DNA from: Ruminiclostridium papyrosolvens DSM 2782
GTDB taxonomy: Bacteria > Bacillota > Clostridia > Acetivibrionales > DSM-1351
Direction: 5' to 3'
Assembly (NCBI RefSeq): GCF_029318685.1
Contig: NZ_CP119677.1
Location: 248,001 to 312,000 of the forward strand
Length of the DNA stretch: 64,000 bases
Shown: positions 34,547 to 43,966 of the stretch, in pieces
Numbering within the stretch: position 1 is the stretch's first letter
Layout: each line of letters opens with the position of its first letter
Translations under genes and position numbers: made by a program
Notes under the pieces: model-generated
Databases searched by the model: none
What the model saw: only the letters and a program-made list of their open reading frames with translations
Told to the model about the DNA's origin: nothing

Positions 34547-34977
34547 TATCTGGATTATTTTGGGTGGTAAGCCAAATTTAAAATATAACAAAAATGTACA
34601 TGATTTAAAACATTTACAATGATATATTAAAGTAGAATGAATGGTATAAAATTAATGCACGTCACTCAAGCGAAAATAAAATCGGGATTATACAAAACTG
34701 AGGTATAAATTTTTATATTTCTGACTTGAAGCTTTTCGTCCAGCTTTATCTAAATGTCATAACCAAGGATGCCACAGCTGAACTATGCGGTAATTGCAAA
34801 TGTTTCAACAACTGACCGCTCGACGATATACTCACTGCAATACTGGGGACAAATGATCACCTTATCCTTTTTGAATATTCTATTACAAAAGCTATGCCTG
34901 TCTTGATGTGAAAAAAATAACATACCAAATTAAATATAAAATACGATTAATTCCTACCACCCAAAATAATCCAGATA
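34547..34977. mobile_element. 431-bp non-coding element with perfect 23-bp terminal repeats
   Basis: The ends 34547-34569 and 34955-34977 are perfect 23-base inverted repeats, starting TATCTGGATTATTTTGGG. The interior has no intact ORF; one minus-strand frame between stops contains DKVIICPQYCSEYIVERSVV, faintly reminiscent of a transposase zinc ribbon. No target duplication is evident. It may be a MITE or the shrunken remains of an insertion sequence. It fills nearly all of the 518-base gap between the Amt/Rh gene and the next gene. Confidence 0.65.
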
Positions 34978-35023
34978 AAGAAAATCATATATCATAGCAA
35001 TCTAAAGACCTATAATTAAGAAA

Positions 35024-35458
35024 TTACATATACAGTCCATAATTATAAGTCTTGGTTACAGTTTCCACTGAGAACCCATTTATTACAGCTTGGTAAGTAG
35101 TGACCAACCTGTATGAGTATCCATGAGCTACAGCAGATGTTCTGCTTAACGCTCCATAATATGTATAAGAGATTTCTGTAAATGTATCCTGAGTTACCCA
35201 ACTACCGTTTTGATATTTTTGGAGCTTTGCCACAATTATTACCTCAGTTACATTTGGAGTTGCTCTTATAGAGGAAGAACAAGTCGCAATACCATCAGAA
35301 ATATCTACATTTTCTGATGTAGAACTAACATAAAGACTTAATGGCTGAATTACCATTGCTGAGTTGTCTGCTGCATATGTTATATTAGCGTACGCAGGTA
35401 CAGCCAGACAAAATACACAGAGCAACACAATAAAATATTTACGAAAACCGTATTTCAA
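35024..35458 (-). CDS. Small secreted protein of unknown function
   Basis: A 144-residue protein with a clear signal peptide (about residues 1-30, ending YAANITYAA-type small residues). The mature part is Ser/Thr/Tyr-rich with LQKYQNGSWVTQDTF and repeated YSYRLVTTYQ-like strands, suggesting a small beta domain. It resembles the unassigned clostridial exported proteins of this size; I cannot name a function. It lies downstream of an ECF sigma/anti-sigma pair and may belong to its regulon. Confidence 0.65.
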   Translation of the reverse strand: MKYGFRKYFIVLLCVFCLAVPAYANITYAADNSAMVIQPLSLYVSSTSENVDISDGIATCSSSIRATPNVTEVIIVAKLQKYQNGSWVTQDTFTEISYTYYGALSRTSAVAHGYSYRLVTTYQAVINGFSVETVTKTYNYGLYM

Positions 35459-35541
35459 TAAACAACCCCCTCTCTCTTATTTATATATATAACGAAAGGA
35501 AGAAGGTATTTGTGACACATAAATGTAATTTTTTTAAAAAA

Positions 35542-36222
35542 TTATTTTATTTTGACATTATGTACAATTTTTAATGCAACATCACAATCTATATTTCCCG
35601 TTAAGTTCCAAATCTGATGACTGTTATTATCAAAAACTGCAATATTTACACAACCGTTTTTTTCTGAAATTACAGCTTTCATGCCTTGTACTTGGGTTTC
35701 AGTTACTTTTGAATCTTCAGTATCCATTGAAAAATTTATTCCCTTATTGTAATACTCCAGAGTAAAAGAAAAACTATGGCCTGAATTATCTTTATAGGCC
35801 TCTGTTTTTATACTTGCAGTTGTCCGTGTATCTTGCAGGGTATAGTTTTCAGGGACATAATTCAATGCAAAATCATTAATGACTACCTGATTCTCGTTGC
35901 TGTCCGACCTTATAATGAAGTCAGTCATTTCATTATAAACGTTAACAATAAAGGTAATCACAGGTTCACGGATTGCAGGAACACTCATTGCACATGTTAA
36001 AATAGTAATGATGATTACCAATGGAATGAGAATCCGTTTTCTAAAACCATAAACAGATAAAAACTCGTCATGTGACTTGAGAATCAGTTTTTTACGTTTT
36101 GCATAACTTCTTGAGAACTTATGCAAAGGGTACGTATATGTATCCAATTCAGATGATAAATTTTTCTGGGTATCTTTTGAAACAGATATTAAAACGTCCT
36201 GCAACGTCTTTGGTGAACTCAT
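35542..36222 (-). CDS. DUF4367 anti-sigma-like membrane protein
   Basis: A 226-residue protein with about 80 cytoplasmic residues, one membrane helix (about 82-100, ILIPLVIIITILTCAMS) and an extracytoplasmic DUF4367 domain (FALNYVPENYTLQD at its start). The 4-base ATGA overlap with the sigma gene upstream and the topology point to an anti-sigma factor. Confidence 0.82.
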   Translation of the reverse strand: MSSPKTLQDVLISVSKDTQKNLSSELDTYTYPLHKFSRSYAKRKKLILKSHDEFLSVYGFRKRILIPLVIIITILTCAMSVPAIREPVITFIVNVYNEMTDFIIRSDSNENQVVINDFALNYVPENYTLQDTRTTASIKTEAYKDNSGHSFSFTLEYYNKGINFSMDTEDSKVTETQVQGMKAVISEKNGCVNIAVFDNNSHQIWNLTGNIDCDVALKIVHNVKIK

Positions 36223-36764
36223 TTATTTTCCTCCTCGATTATTTTTCTGATGGCCTTTTTAGCTCGACTTAGACGTTGCCTTACTGCGTCGCCGGAAATA
36301 CACAGAACATCTGAGATTTCATTGTTTGACAGTTCGTACAAATGTTTTAACATAATAATGTCAAGATACTCCTTACTTAACTTATTAAGTTTTATCTTTA
36401 ACTCGTTAAAACTTTCGTCAGCGATAATGTGGTCCAGCGGCAATTCGCTTGTATCAGCCTCCTCGGGCAGCTCAGTTTTTTCATTAGTATATTGCTTGTC
36501 CCGCTTACGATAAATATCTATGGCCGTGCTTTTGATAATAATAACGATTAAGGCTCTTGTTTTGTGACATTTAATATCTGAAATATCCGGGATATAGTTT
36601 ATAATCTTTAATAGTGCATCATGTACAGCGTCCTCTGCAAGATAACGGTCTCTGAGTATACTGAATGCAACATTGTACATTGTACTCTCATAATATGTAT
36701 ATAGCGTAGTAAATTTATTTCTCTCGTCTTCTGTTTCCAGAACTGATAGAAAGAATTCCAGCAA
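36219..36764 (-). CDS. ECF-type sigma factor (2)
   Basis: A 181-residue sigma-70-family factor. Region 2 includes ILRDRYLAEDAVHDALLKI and region 4 includes LSNNEISDVLCISGDAVRQ with RLSRAKKAIRK. The start is TTG with GGAGGG six bases ahead. It is coupled to the DUF4367 membrane protein and divergent from the lipoprotein gene. Confidence 0.9.
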   Translation of the reverse strand: MLEFFLSVLETEDERNKFTTLYTYYESTMYNVAFSILRDRYLAEDAVHDALLKIINYIPDISDIKCHKTRALIVIIIKSTAIDIYRKRDKQYTNEKTELPEEADTSELPLDHIIADESFNELKIKLNKLSKEYLDIIMLKHLYELSNNEISDVLCISGDAVRQRLSRAKKAIRKIIEEENK

Positions 36765-36861
36765 AATAATCCCTCCAATGTAGTTGTTAAAATGTGAATA
36801 GGCATACTAAATTTACAATATTTTAATAATTTTTACAACGTTAAAATTCGTTTATGTTTTA

Positions 36862-36890
36862 TTGACAGATTACATATAATGGTGTAATAT
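36862..36890 (+). promoter_or_regulatory. Promoter of the DUF4352 lipoprotein
   Basis: TTGACA (36862-36867), a 17-base spacer and TAATAT (36885-36890). Confidence 0.65.
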
Positions 36891-36948
36891 GTAACGAGCT
36901 TTAAAAATGGGCGAAAATTGCATCGAGGCATAAAAAAGAGGACATTAT

Positions 36949-37548
36949 ATGAAAAGGAGTTTATTAATATTTTTTGCTGCCGTTATCATTTCAGCACTAT
37001 GTGCTTGCGAATCAATATCAAATTCTAAAGACAATTCATTAGCATCATCATCTGTAACAACTACACATGACAGCTTAGCAGACGATAAAACACCGGGCAT
37101 GGTTTCAGACGCAAAAAAATCACATAAAACAAGCGTGGAAAACGAAGATTGGATAATAATAGATAAAAGCGTAACCGTAAAAGGTTTGGATTATACAGTT
37201 AATGCATATAAAAAAAGTGAGAAGTCAGAATCATTTGAAGCAGATAAAGGAAGAACTTTTTTGCTTATTGATATTACCGTAAAGAATAATTTAAAGAAAA
37301 CAGCAACTATAAATTCAAAAACTATGTTTGATCTTACAGACAGGTTTGGAACGTTATATAATAATACGTCATTAGGAGCTATTTCTTGTCTTGATGATGA
37401 AAATATGGAACAACTGGATGGACATATAGCTGCTTCTTCTGAGGTCAGAGGGGGCATTGCATATGAAGTACCGAAAGTCACAAAAGGCTTGAGGTTGATT
37501 ATTCAAGGGCCTGATGGAGACGGTCGTACACCGGTAATACTATACTAA
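36949..37548 (+). CDS. DUF4352 lipoprotein
   Basis: A 199-residue predicted lipoprotein. The signal peptide ends in the lipobox-like ALCAC, with Cys20 as the likely lipidated residue, followed by a Ser/Thr-rich linker. Residues 75-199 match the Ig-like DUF4352 fold (RTFLLIDITVKNNLKKTA and later VRGGIAYEVPK). Such proteins are surface-attached and of unknown role. It has its own promoter, divergent from the sigma operon. Confidence 0.8.
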   Translation: MKRSLLIFFAAVIISALCACESISNSKDNSLASSSVTTTHDSLADDKTPGMVSDAKKSHKTSVENEDWIIIDKSVTVKGLDYTVNAYKKSEKSESFEADKGRTFLLIDITVKNNLKKTATINSKTMFDLTDRFGTLYNNTSLGAISCLDDENMEQLDGHIAASSEVRGGIAYEVPKVTKGLRLIIQGPDGDGRTPVILY

Positions 37549-37653
37549 ATTTTAACATATTACCCCCAAAGCGATTTTAAATAGATGTTGGTATATAATT
37601 ATAATAGAAATATTCCAAAATCATCTATATTGCAATCAAGGAGGGGGTTTTTT

Positions 37654-39000
37654 GTGCGTAAAACCGAATACAAGAACAGACGCAGAAAGTTTTTGATAAT
37701 ATTTATAGGAATTTTATCGGTAGTTTTAGCTGCTGAAATAGGATATATAGCTTTGCTTTACAACAGGGATAACAGTAGCAGTCCCGATAGCGTGAATAAA
37801 GATATGGGATTAAATACACCATCATATCAAACTGATACGGAAGACACATCTGCAATGACACCTGCGCCTGCAACTAAACCTGCCAATACTTCAGAGAAGC
37901 CTGTTCAACAGAGCGATAATATAAAGGAACAGATTAATAGTATGAGTCTGGATGAAAAAATCGGGCAGCTGGTAATAGTAGGCCTGGACGGATATGAGGC
38001 AGATGAACACGCAAGGCAAATGATAGAAGAATATAGGGTGGGAGGATTTATCCTCTTTACAAGCAATATACAGAATTCTAACCAGATGCTTGAGTTGCTG
38101 AATTCATTAAAAAACATAAACCGGGCAAACAAAGTACCTTTATTTCTTTCAGTAGATGAAGAAGGAGGAAGAGTTTCCCGATTACCCGACGAATTTCTTA
38201 AAATACCTTCAAATCAAATTATTGGTAAACTAAATAACAGTTCTGTGTCACACCAAGTGGGCAGTATAATCGGTGAGGAACTTAAATCCTTTGGGATGAA
38301 CATGGATTTTGCACCTGTCCTTGATATTAACAGCAATCCAAAGAACCCGATTATAGGTGACAGGGCCTTCGGGACAGGTCCAAATTTGGTAAGTAAACTT
38401 GGAGTGCAGACTATGAAGGGCTTGCAGTCACAAAACATTATTCCCGTAGTAAAGCATTTTCCGGGGCATGGTGATACATCAACAGATTCTCATGTGGGAC
38501 TTCCCAAAGTAGACAATGATTTAAAAAGGCTCAGGAATTTTGAGTTAAAACCTTTTGCCCGTGCTATTGAAAATGGGGCAGAGGCTGTAATGGTAGCACA
38601 CATACTGTTACCCGAAATAGACCCTGATAATCCCGCATCATTCTCCAAAACCATCATTAATGATGTACTAAGATTAGAGATGAATTATGATGGAGTCGTT
38701 ATAACAGATGATTTTACAATGGGAGCAATAGTAAAGAACTATAATATAGGTCAGGCGGCAGTAAAATCCATACTTGCGGGAGGCGATATAGTCCTTGTAT
38801 GTCACGATTTCGAGAAACAGAAGGCAGTAATTTCTGCGCTGAAAGATGCAGCTCAGTCAGGACAGTTGCCCATGGACAGAATAGACCGGAGTGTTATAAG
38901 AATACTTCGGCTAAAGCAGGAACATAAAATTACGGATACTCCTGCAAGTACTGTAGACCCTGAGTCCATAAATAAAAAAATAAGTGCTTTGCTAAAATAG
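37654..39000 (+). CDS. nagZ: Membrane-anchored GH3 beta-N-acetylhexosaminidase
   Basis: A 448-residue glycoside hydrolase family 3 protein. One membrane helix (about residues 12-33) anchors it, a Ser/Thr/Pro-rich linker follows to about residue 85, and the catalytic domain shows SVDEEGGRVSRLP, KHFPGHGDTSTDSH (general acid region) and VITDDFTMGA (nucleophile Asp). These are the NagZ-subtype motifs; the enzymes release GlcNAc from peptidoglycan fragments. The GTG at 37654 follows GGAGGGGG; an upstream in-frame ATG has no such site. Confidence 0.88.
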   Translation: MRKTEYKNRRRKFLIIFIGILSVVLAAEIGYIALLYNRDNSSSPDSVNKDMGLNTPSYQTDTEDTSAMTPAPATKPANTSEKPVQQSDNIKEQINSMSLDEKIGQLVIVGLDGYEADEHARQMIEEYRVGGFILFTSNIQNSNQMLELLNSLKNINRANKVPLFLSVDEEGGRVSRLPDEFLKIPSNQIIGKLNNSSVSHQVGSIIGEELKSFGMNMDFAPVLDINSNPKNPIIGDRAFGTGPNLVSKLGVQTMKGLQSQNIIPVVKHFPGHGDTSTDSHVGLPKVDNDLKRLRNFELKPFARAIENGAEAVMVAHILLPEIDPDNPASFSKTIINDVLRLEMNYDGVVITDDFTMGAIVKNYNIGQAAVKSILAGGDIVLVCHDFEKQKAVISALKDAAQSGQLPMDRIDRSVIRILRLKQEHKITDTPASTVDPESINKKISALLK

Positions 39001-39098
39001 AATTTTTTGTAATTTATTGTTTTAAAAAGTACTTTAAATGAATATCCCCGTCTGATATAATAACTATGCTTATTTAACATATTAAAGGAGGAAAGTTG

Positions 39099-40661
39099 AT
39101 GGGGGCTGATACAACCAAAATTTTTATTGCCATGTGCTCTTACATGGTATTGGTTATTGGTATTGGGATTTATTTTGCAAAGCGTGCTAATGAGAGCAGT
39201 GAGAACTATTTTATAGGTGGAAGGTCACTGGGACCGTGGGTAGCTGCTATGAGTGCGGAAGCTTCGGATATGAGCGGGTGGCTCTTAATGGGTCTGCCTG
39301 GAGTAGCATATTGGTGTGGACTTAGTGATGCTGTATGGACTGCAATAGGTCTGGCAGTAGGAACCTACATAAACTGGCTGATTGTAGCAAAAAGACTCAG
39401 AAGATATTCAACTGTAGCAGGGGATTCTATTACAATTCCAGACTATTTCAGCAATAGATTCAAAGAAAAAAGAAAGGTGCTAATGACTATAGCAGCGCTT
39501 TTCATACTGGTATTCTTTACTGTTTATGCATCAAGCTGCTTTGTTACTGTAGGTAAGCTTTTTAGTACCTTATTCGGAATAAAGTATCAATACATGATGA
39601 TTGCAGGAGCGGCATTTGTTATTATATATACCTTTTTAGGAGGCTTTCTTGCAGAAAGCGTATCAGACTTTATGCAGGGAGTTGTTATGATATTTGCTCT
39701 GTGTACTATTCTGGTAGTGGGAGTACATACGGCAGGAGGTATCTCAGGTGTTCTTGACAATGTCAAACAAATACCAGGCTTTCTGGATTTCTTCGGAATT
39801 GCTCAGCCTGAAACAGTCAAAGGTGTTCAGCAGTTGGGAAGCAACGGAAATCCCTTATTTGGAGATGCAGGCAAATACGGTTTCCTTACAATAATATCAA
39901 CTCTTTCATGGGGGTTAGGTTATTTTGGAGTACCTCAGGTATTGCTTAGATTTATGGCTATCAGAAAAGTTGACGAACTGGGAAAATCAAGAAGGATTGC
40001 CACTATTTGGTGCGCAATATCCCTGTTTGCGGCAGTAGTATTAGGTATTATAGGCAGAAGCCTGTATCCTGCTGAATTGCTGACGAAGAGTGCGTCTGAA
40101 GGTATATTCATAGTATTATCCTCCAATTTACTTCCTGCACTTCTGGCAGGTATAGTTATGGCTGGGATTCTTGCAGCTACCATTAGTTCGTCAGATTCCT
40201 ACCTGCTTATAGCAGCTTCTGCTTTTTCAAAAAATATTTATCAGGGTATTATGAAGAAGGAAGCCAACGACAAGCAGGTTATGACGGTTTCACGTATCAC
40301 ACTTGTACTGGTTGCGCTTATAGGTGTAATCATTGCATTGGATGAAAACAGTATCATATTTAAGGTTGTTGCATTTGCATGGGCAGGATTTGGAGCAACC
40401 TTTGGCCCTATCATGTTGTTTTCACTGTTCTGGAAGAGAACCACAAGAGCAGGTGCTATTGCCGGAATGCTTACAGGCGGAGGAATGGTTTTTGTATGGT
40501 CATTGCTTATAAAGCCAATGGGCGGGATTTTTGGTATTTATGAACTGTTTCCGGCATTCGTTCTGTCCTGTATTGCCATTGTACTGTTTTCACTTATGTC
40601 AGATGCACCTTCAAAAGAAATTCAGGATGATTTTGAACTGGCAAAGACATTGGAGTGCTAA
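39099..40661 (+). CDS. putP: Sodium/proline symporter
   Basis: A 520-residue sodium:solute symporter with about thirteen membrane segments. ENYFIGGRSLGPWVAAMS near residue 35 and AAMSAEASDMSGWLLMGLPG are PutP hallmarks, and SSSDSYLLIAASAF near residue 360 forms part of the Na site. It imports proline with sodium. The ATG at 39099 is six bases after AGGAGG. A terminator follows directly. Confidence 0.9.
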   Translation: MGADTTKIFIAMCSYMVLVIGIGIYFAKRANESSENYFIGGRSLGPWVAAMSAEASDMSGWLLMGLPGVAYWCGLSDAVWTAIGLAVGTYINWLIVAKRLRRYSTVAGDSITIPDYFSNRFKEKRKVLMTIAALFILVFFTVYASSCFVTVGKLFSTLFGIKYQYMMIAGAAFVIIYTFLGGFLAESVSDFMQGVVMIFALCTILVVGVHTAGGISGVLDNVKQIPGFLDFFGIAQPETVKGVQQLGSNGNPLFGDAGKYGFLTIISTLSWGLGYFGVPQVLLRFMAIRKVDELGKSRRIATIWCAISLFAAVVLGIIGRSLYPAELLTKSASEGIFIVLSSNLLPALLAGIVMAGILAATISSSDSYLLIAASAFSKNIYQGIMKKEANDKQVMTVSRITLVLVALIGVIIALDENSIIFKVVAFAWAGFGATFGPIMLFSLFWKRTTRAGAIAGMLTGGGMVFVWSLLIKPMGGIFGIYELFPAFVLSCIAIVLFSLMSDAPSKEIQDDFELAKTLEC

Positions 40662-40697
40662 AAAACCTCAATTAATTTAGGAAAAATGTTGTTTACG

Positions 40698-40737
40698 AAA
40701 AGAGACCGTTCTTATTCAAATAGACGGTCTCTTTTCA
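40698..40737 (+). terminator. Terminator of putP
   Basis: A perfect 12-bp stem, AAAAGAGACCGT (40698-40709) with ACGGTCTCTTTT (40724-40735), followed by CAT. Confidence 0.85.
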
Positions 40738-40819
40738 TATTGCTCACTCATTCGCATATACTTTTATTTTATGATATCCTGTTAGGGACAAATTATTTAA
40801 TAGCCGGAGGAACTATACA

Positions 40820-41296
40820 GTGGACGGAAAAAAAGATGAGAACACAAACTGGTGTCAATCCGTAGGAGGAATCGTATTAAAAGGAAATGAAGTACTCCTG
40901 GTTCGACATACGTATGGAGCAGGTAAGGGAAAACTTATTATTCCCGGCGGATACGTTAAAATCAACGAAACACCACAGGACGCATTATGCAGAGAGGTTT
41001 TAGAGGAAACTACCGTTATTGCAAAAACAACGGGGTTGGTAGGCGTACGATTTAATTTAAAAGACTGGTATGCAGTGTTTCTGATGGATTATGTTGAAGG
41101 AACACCAAATTCAGATAACAGAGAAAACAGTGAGGCTTTGTTTATGGATATACACGAAGCTGTAAAGTCTCCCGATGTACCTGACTTGACAAGAGTAATC
41201 CTGCAGGGGGTTATAGAAAACAAAGCTAATGCATTTGAAAATAAACCTTTTGTTTCTCGTGAGAAACATGGAGAATACTCATTTTACGGAATCTAA
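40820..41296 (+). CDS. NUDIX hydrolase
   Basis: A 158-residue NUDIX protein starting with GTG. The NUDIX box begins GGYVKINETPQDA and continues CREVLEET, containing the REVLEE core that binds Mg and cleaves nucleoside diphosphate linkages. The last glycine-hydrophobic positions of the box (TVIA) deviate a little from consensus. The substrate is unknown. The gene is followed by its own terminator. Confidence 0.88.
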   Translation: MDGKKDENTNWCQSVGGIVLKGNEVLLVRHTYGAGKGKLIIPGGYVKINETPQDALCREVLEETTVIAKTTGLVGVRFNLKDWYAVFLMDYVEGTPNSDNRENSEALFMDIHEAVKSPDVPDLTRVILQGVIENKANAFENKPFVSREKHGEYSFYGI

Positions 41297-41314
41297 TTAA
41301 ATTTAACAGAGCTA

Positions 41315-41348
41315 AGAACAACGCACAGTAGCGTTGTTCTTTTTTTAA
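41315..41348 (+). terminator. Terminator of the NUDIX gene
   Basis: A perfect 10-bp stem, AGAACAACGC with GCGTTGTTCT, around a six-base loop, followed by seven or more T residues. Confidence 0.92.
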
Positions 41349-41522
41349 TGTTTTATCTCAATATTTTATGCTTAAATCTGTACAAACTACAGGGTTAAAT
41401 TGTATAATTAAGAAAGTAAAGTAATATTTGTATTAATTTAAATTCTACTCTTAAACACTCTTCGTTTATTGATATAATCCCAGCCTGAAGCACAAAATTA
41501 AATTTGCAATGGAGGTATTATC

Positions 41523-43673
41523 ATGAGGAAAAAATTCCTTAAAACAACCAGTTTCATGCTAATCACGTCACTGCTGTTGTCACTCTTTATTTATGCTCCG
41601 ACAACTGCAAAAGCAGCAACTTCGCCACGTGTGGGAGGCTCATTTTACAATTATGGCGAAGCTATGCAGAAGTCAATTCTCTTTTACAAAGCTAATCGAC
41701 TTGGAGATTTACCGGACAACTATGTTCTGCCGTACAGAGGAGATGCTGCAATGACTGACGGCAAGGATGTAGGCCTTGACCTGACAGGTGGATGGGCAGA
41801 TGCAGGAGACGGAATCAAATTTACGCACCCTATGTCATATGCTGCAGGACAATTGGGATGGGCTGTTTACGAATATCGTGACGCCTTTGAAAAGTCAGGG
41901 CAGCTGGACGATATCCTTGATGAGATAAAATGGGCTACGGACTTCTTTATAAAGGCACACCCAAGCCCGGATGTGTTGTATTACATGTGTGGCTACGAGG
42001 AATCAGACCATTCTGTATGGATACCCCATGAGATGCTGGATTACAAAACCGACAGAAAGTCCTTTAAGGTTGATCCTACGACACCGGGGTCGGATGTAGC
42101 AGGCCAAACGGCTGCAGCATTGGCTATTGCATCAATTATATTTGAGCCTACAAACCCCACGTATGCCGAAACCTGTCTGACACATGCAAAGCAGCTCTTT
42201 AAGTTTGCTGATACATACAGAGGTAAAAATCCTCTGAAATCACTATATCCGTCAGGAAGTTATGTGGATGACCTTGCTTGGGGTGCAATCTGGCTGTATA
42301 TAAAAACACAGGATGCAACATATCTGGATAAGGCAAAGTCAATTCTTCCCGCCACTGTTTTAGGCGGACAACATACACACTGCTGGGATGATGTAAGTTA
42401 CGGTGCAGCTTTAAAAATAGCCCAGGCAAGTCATGATGAGAGTTATGCTGCGATGGTTGAAAAGAATCTGGATTACTGGATGCCGGGAACAGGAATGAAA
42501 TATACTCCTGGAGGACTGGCATGGCTTTCGCAATGGGGTTCACTCCGTTACGCAACAACTGCGGCATTTTTAGCATTTGTTTGGTCTGACGACAAAACCA
42601 TAGGAACTGCTTCTAAAAAGCAGACATATCACGATTTTGCAGAAAGACAGATAAACTATGCACTTGGAGATAATCCCAGAGGAGGCAGCTACGAAGTAGG
42701 GTTCGGAGAAAATGCACCTGAACATCCTCACCACAGAACCGCTCATGGTTCTTGGACAAGTATGCTTAATGTCCCAACCTTCCACAGACATATACTTTAC
42801 GGAGCGTTGGTTGGAGGGCCTTCTTCTGATGACAGCTGGAAGGATGATATCAAAGATTATACCCTCAATGAAGTAGCTACAGATTATAATGCAGGCTTTG
42901 TAGGCTGTCTGGCTAAAATGTACGGTATGTACGGAGGAAATCCTCTGGAAAACTGGCCAAAGCCCGAAGATTTCAGGTCACCTCAGGATAACCTGAACGA
43001 ATATTTTACAAGAGGTTGGATTATATATGAGGGTTATGGCAAACTGAAGGTTATGTTCCAGATTAATAATCGTTCGGCTTGGCCTGCAACAATGAAGGAT
43101 AAAATGTCAACCCGTTACTTTATGGATTTATCTGAAATATTTGAAGCCGGAGGAACGGTGGATGACGTTGAATTAACCCTTGAGGACAGTCAAGGAGCAA
43201 AGCTTATAGGACTGAAGCAATACAAGGATAATATATATTACTTTACCCTTGATTTTACAGGTACACAGATAATGCCGGCAGAGTGGGAAATGTGCGAAAA
43301 GGATGCAACAGTACAGATTGAATACAAAAAAGGTGTGGGTTCCAATAAAAACGACTGGTCATACCAGAACCTAAGCGGTCCGCCGGACTTTGATGCAGTA
43401 TCCTTTGCAGGAATGTCAAAGTACATACCCGTATATGACAACGGTAAGCTCCTTTGGGGAGAAGAACCTGAAGGTGGAACACCTGAAATAAAGTATGGTG
43501 ACATAAACGATGACGGAAACGTTGATGCAATAGACCTTGCCCTGCTTAAAAAAATAATTATGGGAAATACATCGGGCAACGTCAATTTGGCTGCCGCTGA
43601 CTTTAACAAGGATGGGGATATAAATTCCATTGATTATGCGGCATTAAAGAGCTATTTACAGAGAGGCTATTAA
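41523..43673 (+). CDS. Cellulosomal GH9-CBM3c endoglucanase with dockerin
   Basis: A 716-residue secreted cellulase. Residues 1-32 are the signal peptide, about 35-470 the GH9 catalytic domain (LTGGWADAGDGIKF with DAGD at 93-96; HHRTAHGSW near 403; catalytic Glu450 in LNEVATDYNAGF), about 490-640 a CBM3c module, and about 655-716 a type I dockerin with two calcium loops (GDINDDGNVDAIDLALLKK and DFNKDGDINSIDYAALKSY). The GH9-CBM3c layout is that of processive endoglucanases such as Cel9G; the dockerin attaches it to a scaffoldin. It stands alone, outside any visible cellulosome cluster. Confidence 0.96.
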   Translation: MRKKFLKTTSFMLITSLLLSLFIYAPTTAKAATSPRVGGSFYNYGEAMQKSILFYKANRLGDLPDNYVLPYRGDAAMTDGKDVGLDLTGGWADAGDGIKFTHPMSYAAGQLGWAVYEYRDAFEKSGQLDDILDEIKWATDFFIKAHPSPDVLYYMCGYEESDHSVWIPHEMLDYKTDRKSFKVDPTTPGSDVAGQTAAALAIASIIFEPTNPTYAETCLTHAKQLFKFADTYRGKNPLKSLYPSGSYVDDLAWGAIWLYIKTQDATYLDKAKSILPATVLGGQHTHCWDDVSYGAALKIAQASHDESYAAMVEKNLDYWMPGTGMKYTPGGLAWLSQWGSLRYATTAAFLAFVWSDDKTIGTASKKQTYHDFAERQINYALGDNPRGGSYEVGFGENAPEHPHHRTAHGSWTSMLNVPTFHRHILYGALVGGPSSDDSWKDDIKDYTLNEVATDYNAGFVGCLAKMYGMYGGNPLENWPKPEDFRSPQDNLNEYFTRGWIIYEGYGKLKVMFQINNRSAWPATMKDKMSTRYFMDLSEIFEAGGTVDDVELTLEDSQGAKLIGLKQYKDNIYYFTLDFTGTQIMPAEWEMCEKDATVQIEYKKGVGSNKNDWSYQNLSGPPDFDAVSFAGMSKYIPVYDNGKLLWGEEPEGGTPEIKYGDINDDGNVDAIDLALLKKIIMGNTSGNVNLAAADFNKDGDINSIDYAALKSYLQRGY

Positions 43674-43683
43674 AATAATAAAA

Positions 43684-43965
43684 GGGTTGTTGCAGAATAG
43701 AAAGCTTTTCTATTTTAATACCGTACTCCCGTATAAAATTGTATCAATGGTTGCTTCCAAGATATTTGCAAGAGTTTCTAGCGGCTCATCACAGGATATT
43801 TACCGTCGCTCAAATTCATCCTCCATGAATCATTGTGTCGCTAATACCTACATCGTGTAGGTATTACGGTAAAATATCCTTGTTCGCCTATAAACATCTG
43901 CAAATATCTTTAACCAAGCTTCCATTGATACAATTTATACTCACGTACATGTTTTGCGACAACCC
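43684..43965. repeat. 282-bp imperfect palindromic element
   Basis: Both ends read GGGTTGTYGCA inward. The arms repeat the same blocks in inverted order: a block with AATTGTATCAATGG, then GCTT, then AAGATATTTGCA, then GGATATTTACCGT (GGATATTTTACCGT on the other arm). The centre is an AATACCTAC/GTAGGTATT hairpin. The whole could fold into one long hairpin. It abuts the stop codon of the hydrolase gene and fills the gap after the cellulase gene. A MITE-like origin is likely. Confidence 0.7.
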
Positions 43966-43966
43966 A

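Noticed and set aside
41380-41478. Promoters for the GH9 gene (TATAAT at 41403 and 41473)
   Set aside because: Both have good -10 boxes but poor -35 matches at 17 bases; neither can be preferred from sequence.
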